Assembly: GCF_001305595.1 (NCBI RefSeq)
Contig: NZ_CP012403.1
Span: 518,501 to 582,500 of the forward strand
Direction of reading: 5' to 3'
Length of the DNA stretch: 64,000 nucleotides
From: Azospirillum thiophilum
GTDB lineage: Bacteria > Pseudomonadota > Alphaproteobacteria > Azospirillales > Azospirillaceae
Under the pieces are notes generated by a model. The model did not search any database. It had not been told where the DNA came from and worked only from the letters and a program-made list of their open reading frames with translations. The position numbers were made by a program, and so were the translations under genes. Shown here piece after piece: positions 58,017-64,000 of this stretch; positions within the stretch are counted from its first letter, which is position 1, and the number at the start of each line of letters is the position of its first letter.

Positions 58017-58860
58017 GAAGCTGACCCGCCAGACTGCCGCCACCGTGCTCCAGGCCAAGGAAGCCGGCTTCGCGGCTGAGACCGACCGCATGTTCGGGCT
58101 GAGCGGCGTGCTTCCCCGGCTGGTCGAGGTCGATCTCGACGTCATCGAGACCAATCCGGGACAGCCGCGCACGGTGTTCGACGACGAGTCCCTGCGGTCG
58201 CTGGCGGATTCAATCGCCCGTCACGGGTTGCAGCAGCCGGTGCTGGTGCAGGAGGGAACGGACAAGGGCCGTTACCGGCTGGTCGCCGGCGAGCGGCGGC
58301 TGCGTGCCCACCGGCTGCTCGGCCGCGGCACCATCGCCGCGATCATCACCAAGGGCCGCCCGGAAGAGATCGCGCTGATCGAGAATGTCCAGCGTGTCGA
58401 CCTGGATGCCATCGACCTCGCCCGCGGCCTGTCCCAGCTGATCGAGGCGCATGGCTACACCCAGGCCGAGGTAGCAGCGGCGGTCGGTTGTTCGGAGGCG
58501 GAGGTGTCCAAGCGCCTGAAGGTGTTGCGCCTGCCCGACGATATCCTGGCCGATTACCGCGCCAACCCGGATGCGGTGTCGCGCTCCGCCCTGGTCGAGC
58601 TGGCTTTCGTCGAGGACGGGGCGGAGCTGCGCCGGCTGTGGCAGACCGCCCGCACCGGCGGGCTGACCGTCGGCGCGGTGCGGGCCGCCCGTCCGGCGGC
58701 ATCCAGCTCGGCGGAGCCGCTGCGGGTGCTGGGCAAGGCGATCAACCGGATGGACAAGGATCTGGCGGCGATAGACGGCATCGCCGGGGCCCTGCAGCGC
58801 GAGCATCGCGAGCGGTTGCAGGCGTTGCGCGACCGCATCGACGCTCTGCTGAAGGCCTGA
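58006..58860 (+). CDS. parB: ParB-type centromere-binding protein
   Basis: A 284-residue ParB overlapping the parA end by 11 bases. The ParB/Srx CTP-binding domain is visible (IETNPGQPRTVFDDESLRSLADSIARHGLQQPVLVQ, VAGERRLRAHRLLG, ALIENVQRVDLDAIDLARGL), then the HTH (YTQAEVAAAVGCSEAEVSKRLKVLRLPDDI). A C-terminal helical dimerisation part follows. It should load at the two palindromes immediately downstream. Confidence 0.93.
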   Translation: MPPKKLTRQTAATVLQAKEAGFAAETDRMFGLSGVLPRLVEVDLDVIETNPGQPRTVFDDESLRSLADSIARHGLQQPVLVQEGTDKGRYRLVAGERRLRAHRLLGRGTIAAIITKGRPEEIALIENVQRVDLDAIDLARGLSQLIEAHGYTQAEVAAAVGCSEAEVSKRLKVLRLPDDILADYRANPDAVSRSALVELAFVEDGAELRRLWQTARTGGLTVGAVRAARPAASSSAEPLRVLGKAINRMDKDLAAIDGIAGALQREHRERLQALRDRIDALLKA

Positions 58861-58861
58861 G

Positions 58862-58937
58862 GCTTTCGAACGCGAAAGCGCGCTGTGGTTGTTTTCACAG
58901 ATCTCCTCTCCCAAGGGTTGCTTTCGAACGCGAAAGC
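58862..58937. repeat. two parS-like centromere sites downstream of parB
   Basis: GCTTTCGAACGCGAAAGC occurs at 58862-58879 and again, identical over 18 bases, at 58920-58937. Each has 7-bp arms GCTTTCG/CGAAAGC around AACG. Position just after parB, identity of the two copies and the dyad form are as expected of parS. The sequence differs from the chromosomal parS consensus TGTTTCACGTGAAACA, which fits a plasmid-specific ParB. Confidence 0.75.
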
Positions 58938-59019
58938 CTCTCCCCGTCGGCCAGGGTGACCGCCTGCCCTGCCCCATGGTAAGGGTTGGGGGCAACAACA
59001 TCGATGCTATGGGACGGCA

Positions 59020-60561
59020 ATGCCGGCTGTGCGGAGACGACATTTCCTTGGCCTTCTCGGCGCCGCCGCATTGGCAGGCGCGGCGCCGCGGCCGGCCGGT
59101 GCCGCGGCCGGTGCCTTGCGCATCGGGCTCAAGTCCCTGCCCGCCCTCCTCAATCCGCTCTCCGTCAGCGATCTGGTGGCGCGGCAGGTGCTGGGCTCGA
59201 TGTATGAGAGCCTGACCAGTGTCGATCCCCAGGGACGCATCCTGCCGGGCCTCGCCACCGCCTGGGAGGCGTCGGAGGATGCCCGGCGCTGGCGCTTGAC
59301 CCTGCGCGAGGGCGCGACCTTCCACACCGGCCGGCCATTTGCCGCCCGTGACGTGAAACGCAGCTTCGAAGCCGCGCTGGCGACCGAGGGCGCCAACTTC
59401 GCGGTGCTGGCACTGGCCAAGGTCCGGGGCTTCCGCGAGGTCCGGGCCAAGACCGCCCGCGAACTGTCCGGCGTCGCCGTAATCGACGACCGCACCCTGG
59501 ACGTCGTCTGCGACGAGCCCTGTGCCGTCTTCCCCTTTGCCCGCTTCAACATCGTCGATGTGGACGCGGTGGAGAAAGCCGGGCCCGATTGGTTCCGCAC
59601 CATGTCGGCGGGCACCGGTCCCTATCGCCTCCTCCGCTCCAACGAGGGGATCCGCATCGATGTGGAGGCGAACCCCGCCTGGCGTGGCGGTGCGGTGCCG
59701 TTCGAGCGGGTGTCCTTCCTTGCCACCGGCATCGGCAATGACGGCATCACCCTGTTCAACGACAGCCAGGTCGATTTCACCTTCGTCGACACCGACGCGC
59801 TGCGCGGGGTGATGGACGATCCCGGCTTCAAGCGGTCGCTGTCCAACGTGCCGCGGATGCAGATGCGTGTGCTGGCTCTCGACCCGCGCCGGGTAAAGGC
59901 CTTCGCCGACCTGCGGGTGCGCCGGGCGATGTCGCTGCTGATCGATCGTCAGGCGATGGCCGAACGGTTCTTCCGCGGCGTGGCGACGGTCCACAATGGC
60001 GTGGTGCCGCCGGCGCTGCTGTCGAACGAACGGCTGGAGCCGTTGGCCTACGATCCGATGCTGGCAAAGCAGTTGCTTGAGGAGGCCGGCTATCCGGAAG
60101 GCCGCGGCATCGATCCCTTCACGGTGGCTGTCGTGCCGGAGTACCGGCGCGAGTTCGTCTACTATGTCTCGCAATGGAACAACGCCGGCATCCCGGCGAA
60201 GCTGGCGACGTCTCCGCGGCAGGAATTCATCGCCCGTTCCCGGCGCCGCGACTATGACGCCTTCCTGTTCGGCTGGACCGCGACCTACCCCGATCCGATG
60301 AATTTCCTGGACGAGCTGTTCACCAGCCGCAGCAGATTCAACCCGGTGGGTTGGACGAACGCGGAATTCGACGGCCTGATCGAACGGGCGATGGCCATCC
60401 CGGATCCGGACCGCCGGGCCGAGGTCTACAAGGACGCCGAGCACATCGTGATGACCGACATGCCGGTGATCCCGCTGGTGGTTCCGGACTATGTGGCTTT
60501 GCGCGGCAATGTCCTGAGCGACAACTTCATCACGCCGTTCGGCGGGCTGAACTTCGCCTGA
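59020..60561 (+). CDS. ABC transporter substrate-binding protein, family 5 (peptide/nickel type), Tat-exported
   Basis: A 513-residue SBP_bac_5 protein with a twin-arginine-like signal (RRRHFLGLLGAAALAGAA). Domain hallmarks: LNPLSVSDLVARQVLGSMYESLTSVDPQGRILPGLATAW, FHTGRPFAARDVKRSFE, GTGPYRL and DALRGV. It binds an oligopeptide or similar solute in the periplasm. No permease or ATPase genes are adjacent, so it is an orphan component. The promoter region overlaps the parS pair. A strong terminator follows. Confidence 0.88.
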   Translation: MPAVRRRHFLGLLGAAALAGAAPRPAGAAAGALRIGLKSLPALLNPLSVSDLVARQVLGSMYESLTSVDPQGRILPGLATAWEASEDARRWRLTLREGATFHTGRPFAARDVKRSFEAALATEGANFAVLALAKVRGFREVRAKTARELSGVAVIDDRTLDVVCDEPCAVFPFARFNIVDVDAVEKAGPDWFRTMSAGTGPYRLLRSNEGIRIDVEANPAWRGGAVPFERVSFLATGIGNDGITLFNDSQVDFTFVDTDALRGVMDDPGFKRSLSNVPRMQMRVLALDPRRVKAFADLRVRRAMSLLIDRQAMAERFFRGVATVHNGVVPPALLSNERLEPLAYDPMLAKQLLEEAGYPEGRGIDPFTVAVVPEYRREFVYYVSQWNNAGIPAKLATSPRQEFIARSRRRDYDAFLFGWTATYPDPMNFLDELFTSRSRFNPVGWTNAEFDGLIERAMAIPDPDRRAEVYKDAEHIVMTDMPVIPLVVPDYVALRGNVLSDNFITPFGGLNFA

Positions 60562-60617
60562 GGCCGCCGCCGGCCGGCCAGGGGACCGTCGACGGGCAGG
60601 GTGGGGCGAGAGCCTGA

Positions 60618-60657
60618 AAAAAAGCCCCTGTCCGGCGAGGCGGACAGGGGCTTTTTT
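60618..60657. terminator. strong bidirectional rho-independent terminator
   Basis: Perfect 17-bp arms AAAAAAGCCCCTGTCCG / CGGACAGGGGCTTTTTT with a 6-base loop. It serves the convergent solute-binding-protein gene (plus) and the Cys-repeat gene (minus). Confidence 0.92.
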
Positions 60658-60678
60658 CCGAGCCTTCTCGGCGGCGCC

Positions 60679-61146
60679 TTAAGAGCGAGCTTCCCGCAGG
60701 CAGTCGGCGCCCTTCGCCTCGCGCAGGCAGTCCGCCGGCTTGGCTTCGCGGAGGCAGTCCGCGCCTGCTGCCTCGCGCAGGCAATCGGCGGTGGCGAACA
60801 GGCCGGTGCCGCCGGCGCGGGCGGCGGCCATGCGTTCGGCTGGGACGGTCGCGCCGTTGTGGTGAAGATACTCACCGTAGACCGCGTCGCAGAAGCGGGA
60901 ATAGGCACGGGTGTCGGCAACGATGAATTCATGCCACAGCCCGTCGCAGGCGGCGGACTGCGGAACGATGTCGCGGTCGGGATGTTCGGCGCAGGCCAGC
61001 AGGAAAGCCTTCAACTGGGGCAGGGCGGCTTCGGAAGCTGCGCGGGGCATCCCCGCGGCGATGGCCCGCTCGACGACGTAGCCGAAGTCGAAACCGGCGA
61101 TGATGTCGCGGGTTCGCGTGATATCGGTCGTAATGGCGCCGCGCAT
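60679..61146 (-). CDS. small protein with WHEF domain and four C-terminal Cys repeats
   Basis: A 155-residue protein starting at 61146, where TGGAGGATTCC precedes the ATG. The N-terminal ~110 residues contain LKAFLLACAEHPDRDIVPQ, then CDGLWHEFIVADTRAYSRFC, then YGEYLHHNG. This D-x-x-W-H-E-F-I...Y-x-x-F-C...H-H pattern resembles the domain of glycine-rich-domain (GRDP)-like proteins. The last ~36 residues are four near-perfect copies of ADCLREAxx, encoded by 27-base repeats at about 60682-60789. Each repeat has one Cys. The repeats may bind metal, form disulfides or be a modified peptide. Function unknown. Confidence 0.8.
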   Translation of the reverse strand: MRGAITTDITRTRDIIAGFDFGYVVERAIAAGMPRAASEAALPQLKAFLLACAEHPDRDIVPQSAACDGLWHEFIVADTRAYSRFCDAVYGEYLHHNGATVPAERMAAARAGGTGLFATADCLREAAGADCLREAKPADCLREAKGADCLREARS

Positions 61147-61290
61147 GGAATCCTCCAGGGTTGCATCCTCCGTACCCAAGGCTTGGCGGCTTGTGCTGTT
61201 CTTGGGCGATGTCCCAATGTTGTGTCACAGGGCGGGTGGCCGTGTGAGATCACTTTTGGTTCTAAGTCCTGGGTTAGAGGCGAACCCTGG

Positions 61291-63267
61291 TTACTTGGCC
61301 GGAGTATTAAGCGGAACGGCCTGCTCCACTGCCGTCTGTCCAGGCGGCACGTGTCCGGATGCCGCTTGCCGTGCGCCGGTCATCGCCGCCACCAGGGTCG
61401 TCAGCCTGTCGGGCAGGATCGGCTTGGCGGCGACCGTTACCCCCATCTCCGCCGCCCGGCGCGTCACCACGCCTTCCAGGCGGCCCGAAATCAGCACCGC
61501 CGGTATGCGCACGCCCAGCCGCTGCCAAATCTCGGCGATGAAATCGAGGCCGTTCTCGGTGGCGGACAGATGATAGTCGGCGATGATGGCGTCGGGCCGG
61601 ACGGTGTCGTCCTCGACCGCGCGCAGCCCCTGGGCGACGGTGGCGGCGCTGACGACGCGATGGCCGGCCGTGGTCAGGAACATCGCAATGGCGGACAGCA
61701 CGAAGCTGTCGTCGTCGATCACCAGGATGGTGATCCCGCTGCCGTTGGCTGCTGCGTCCGCCAATGTCGTCAGCGATGCGGTGCCGGTGTCCGTCGCGAC
61801 CACTGTTTCGGCAACGGCAGCCGCATCGGGGGCTGCACCGCCTGCGGCATCGCTTGCGACACCCGGCGTGACATCGCTTGCAACATCGGGCGCCAGCGGC
61901 ACCATGACCGAGAAGACCGACCCCTTGCCCAGCATCGAGCGCAGCTTCACCGGATGGTCCAGCACCGTGGCCAGCCGCTTGACGATCGACAGGCCGAGAC
62001 CGATGCCGTTGTCACGGTTGCGCTCCGGGTTGCCGATCTGGTGGAACTCCTCCCAGATGGCGTCGAGCCGGTCTTCCGGGATGCCGATGCCGCTGTCGCG
62101 CACCTCGACGATCAGGGTGCCGCCCGATTCCAGGCAGGCGATCTGGATCTGGCCCGAGGGCGTATAGCGGATGGCGTTATCGATCAGGTTGCCCAGCAGG
62201 CGCAGCAGCAGCACGCGGTCGGTCACCACCGATGCGCGGGAATGCGGCACGCCGAAAGCCAGGCCCTTGGCGCGCGCCACCGGGCCGAACTGCGCCTCCA
62301 GCGCTTCGAGCAGATCGGCGATCTCATGGACGCCCATGTTGGCGGTGACGCCGCCGGCATCCAGCCGCGACACCTCCAGCAGGTCGTCCAGCAACTGCTT
62401 CAGGGTCATCACCACCTGTTCGATCTTGCGCGCCGAGTCCGCCACCGCCGGGGTCGGCGCGGTCGCGCGCAGCATGGCGGTCAGCATCAGCAGCGACTGG
62501 GCGGGCTGGCGCAGGTCGTGGCTGGCGGCGGCCATGAACTTGGCCTTCGAGGCCACCGCCTGTTCGGCCCGTTCCTTGGCGACGCGCAGGTCGATGGCGT
62601 TCTGCCGGAAGGTGCCGAGCGCCTTGGCCATGCGGCCGATCTCGTCGTCGCGGTGGCGCACCGGCACGTCGACCGTCACGTCGCCGGCGGCCAGATCGGC
62701 CATGGCGCGGGTCATGCCGGCGATGGGCAGCGTCATGCCGCGCGTCGCCCACACCACGCCCAGCACCACCAGCAGCAGCGTGAATGCACCGACTCCGGTC
62801 AGAACCAGGACATGATGGCGAATGGCCGCGTCGGTCGCGGCGGTGTCGAGCCTGACCAGCAGCGTGCCGATGTTGCGGACGGCACCGCCGCGGTCCTGAT
62901 GGGTCAGCGGCACGGCGGCGGCGGTCGCGGCCGCATCGCCGATCGCCCCCGCCCCCGGCTTGCGGTAGGTGGCGAAACGCTCGCCATGGGTGCCGAGGAT
63001 CACCGCTTCGGCGAAGCTGTCGATCGACCGCAGCGGGGTCAGCGCGGCCATCGCCTCCTCAGGATCGAGATCCCACAGGGCGCTGGAGACGCCGTCCAGG
63101 ACGATCCTGGTCGCCATCTCCGCCCGGATGGCCAGCTCGGCCCGCGTGTTGCTGACATCGGCCTGGATCAGGACCGCCATGGGCACGGCGATCAGCACCG
63201 ACACCAGCAGCACCGCCGATGCCGTCGTTCGGGCGACCAGGCTCCGCGAGAATACCTTCAACAGCAT
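61291..63267 (-). CDS. membrane hybrid sensor histidine kinase/response regulator
   Basis: A 658-residue kinase. Order: TM1 (residues ~12-35), periplasmic sensor (~36-150), TM2 (~153-175), HAMP (~176-230), HisKA with His near 250 (AAASHDLRQPAQ), HATPase (GNLIDNAIRYT, DSGIGIP, GIGLGLSIVKRL), an Ala/Asp-rich linker (~440-485) and a receiver with acceptor Asp near 562 (IIADYHLSATENG). The kinase core is closely similar to that of the hybrid kinase at 7161-9620. It is transcribed toward the Cys-repeat gene with a 144-base gap. The signal is unknown. Confidence 0.9.
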   Translation of the reverse strand: MLLKVFSRSLVARTTASAVLLVSVLIAVPMAVLIQADVSNTRAELAIRAEMATRIVLDGVSSALWDLDPEEAMAALTPLRSIDSFAEAVILGTHGERFATYRKPGAGAIGDAAATAAAVPLTHQDRGGAVRNIGTLLVRLDTAATDAAIRHHVLVLTGVGAFTLLLVVLGVVWATRGMTLPIAGMTRAMADLAAGDVTVDVPVRHRDDEIGRMAKALGTFRQNAIDLRVAKERAEQAVASKAKFMAAASHDLRQPAQSLLMLTAMLRATAPTPAVADSARKIEQVVMTLKQLLDDLLEVSRLDAGGVTANMGVHEIADLLEALEAQFGPVARAKGLAFGVPHSRASVVTDRVLLLRLLGNLIDNAIRYTPSGQIQIACLESGGTLIVEVRDSGIGIPEDRLDAIWEEFHQIGNPERNRDNGIGLGLSIVKRLATVLDHPVKLRSMLGKGSVFSVMVPLAPDVASDVTPGVASDAAGGAAPDAAAVAETVVATDTGTASLTTLADAAANGSGITILVIDDDSFVLSAIAMFLTTAGHRVVSAATVAQGLRAVEDDTVRPDAIIADYHLSATENGLDFIAEIWQRLGVRIPAVLISGRLEGVVTRRAAEMGVTVAAKPILPDRLTTLVAAMTGARQAASGHVPPGQTAVEQAVPLNTPAK

Positions 63268-63511
63268 ACCGACGCCTACGAGAGCATGATGACCGGGAAT
63301 AATCGCCGGAACATCCTAGCCGACCCGACGCGAAAACTCGACCGCCCCGTAGTCCCCGGGAGCGGGCGTCCGGCGGAGCGGAAGCAGCCAGGATGGCAGG
63401 AGACGAAAAGGCGGTATGACTGTTTCGAATCGCGTCTTCATCTCGATTGATTGCCTGTGTAAGAGTCAGGATCGGGGATCTGGTTCCGGTGACCCGCCGG
63501 GGGGCGGAGCA
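63268..63511. promoter_or_regulatory. divergent promoter region, hybrid kinase / 5TMR sensor
   Basis: A 244-base gap between divergent genes. No repeat or clear operator stands out. An AT-richer segment at 63400-63470 (TGTTTCGAATCG...GATTGATTGCC) is the likeliest promoter area for the plus-strand gene. Confidence 0.3.
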
Positions 63512-64000
63512 ATGGGAATGGCCATCATCATCGCTCTTGCGCACGGCGTCGGGCTGCTGGCGCTGGTTCTGCTCGCCTATCGATTCATATTGCGGCGGTT
63601 CGGCGCCCGGCGCCACGCCTTCCCCTTTCTCTCCGGCCTGCTGTTCGGCCTCGCGGCGGCCATCTCGATGCTGGATGCCTATCCCGTCGATGCCGGGGTT
63701 CTGATCGACCTGCGCAACACGATGGTCGGGCTGGCCGGGCTGTTCGGCGGCTGGCCGGCGGCGCTGGTCTCGGCCGGGTTGGCCGGCGCGGTGCGGCTGT
63801 GGCTCGGTGGCGTGGGCGCGCCGAGCGGTGCCGCCGGCATCCTGCTGACCGCACTGGCGGCGCCGCTGCTGGCGCGGCTTCTGGCGCGGTTGATCGACCG
63901 GCGCGCCGCGCGGAAGGGCGGGCCGCGGCAGGGGCTGGGAAAAGGCGCGCTCGGTTTCGGGCAGCTGACGCTGTTCGGGCTTGCCGTCGCGCCGCTGACG
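63512..64000 (+). CDS. 5TM receptor (LytS/YhcK type) sensor protein, 3' partial
   Basis: The frame opens at ATG 63512 (alternative 63518, better spaced from GGAG) and runs off the window, so only the first 163 residues are seen. They are membrane-spanning: FLSGLLFGLAAAISMLDAYPVDAGVLIDLRNTMVGLAGLFGGWPAALVSAGLAGAVRLWLGGVGAPSG. The F-G-x(3)-x-S-M...G-V-x-x-D-x-R...R-x-x-x-G-G-x-G pattern is the 5TMR-LYT module. Such modules are usually followed by a GGDEF, histidine kinase or PAS output, which here lies beyond the window. Confidence 0.8.
   Translation, partial: MGMAIIIALAHGVGLLALVLLAYRFILRRFGARRHAFPFLSGLLFGLAAAISMLDAYPVDAGVLIDLRNTMVGLAGLFGGWPAALVSAGLAGAVRLWLGGVGAPSGAAGILLTALAAPLLARLLARLIDRRAARKGGPRQGLGKGALGFGQLTLFGLAVAPLT

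Overview
The window is GC-rich DNA with the gene style of an alphaproteobacterium of the Rhodospirillales, most likely Azospirillum or a close relative. This is inferred from codon use, the 1614-residue NAD-glutamate dehydrogenase, the RPA-type initiator and the family mix; no database search was run. A complete plasmid-type replication and partition module (iterons, RepA, ParA, ParB, parS-like sites) at 54-59 kb says the sequence belongs to a secondary replicon (chromid or megaplasmid).

Layout. 1-12.5 kb: housekeeping and accessory genes. They include an L,D-transpeptidase (5' end outside the window), a VOC protein, a coupled pair of unknown helical proteins, a lumazine-synthase-like protein, a BenE transporter divergent from a GntR regulator across a 12-bp VanR-type operator, a PAS hybrid kinase, and LysR / MFS / N-acetyltransferase genes. 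12.5-13.0 kb: scar of an IS5-like element.

13-40 kb: a catabolic island for CoA-activated carboxylic acids. The minus strand carries one nearly gapless run from livM (27436) down to a MaoC gene (13028). It encodes a branched-chain-type ABC importer (LivM, G, F, H and two binding proteins), two acyl-CoA ligases, two thiolase-fold proteins that have lost the thiolase nucleophile, each paired with a DUF35 zinc-ribbon protein, three MaoC-type proteins and a TetR regulator. Upstream on the same strand lie an iron-type dehydrogenase, a third binding protein and a true thiolase. Divergently, the plus strand carries an APH-type kinase, an ACAD10/11-like acyl-CoA dehydrogenase, an SDR, an alpha-methylacyl-CoA racemase-like protein, an acyl-CoA synthetase, a second SDR and a phosphatase. 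My reading is: import, CoA activation, racemisation at a 2-methyl branch, dehydrogenation, hydration by MaoC, and aldolytic chain cleavage by Ltp2/DUF35-type complexes, with thiolysis and a kinase/ACAD route for 4-hydroxyacyl-CoA. The substrate is unknown; a branched, isoprenoid or steroid-like acid fits. A 43-bp sequence occurs in inverted orientation at both edges of the island (12935-12977 and 40191-40233), next to an IS5 remnant and an aldehyde dehydrogenase remnant.

40.9-49.6 kb: NAD-glutamate dehydrogenase with a terminator, then an AraC regulator divergent from a FetA/FrpB-like TonB receptor and a DUF2218 gene (iron uptake). 49.4-54.9 kb, minus strand: GT9 and GT41 glycosyltransferases and two replicon-associated genes. 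54.9-58.9 kb: origin with at least seven iterons, repA, parA, parB and two parS-like palindromes. 59-64 kb: a Tat-exported solute-binding protein, a strong bidirectional terminator, a small protein with four Cys-containing C-terminal repeats, a second hybrid kinase, and the start of a 5TMR-LYT membrane sensor that runs out of the window.

Two genes (DUF35 at 23.5 kb, unknown protein at 53.8 kb) lack an in-frame stop at the expected place, and both would be repaired by a frameshift in the same direction.
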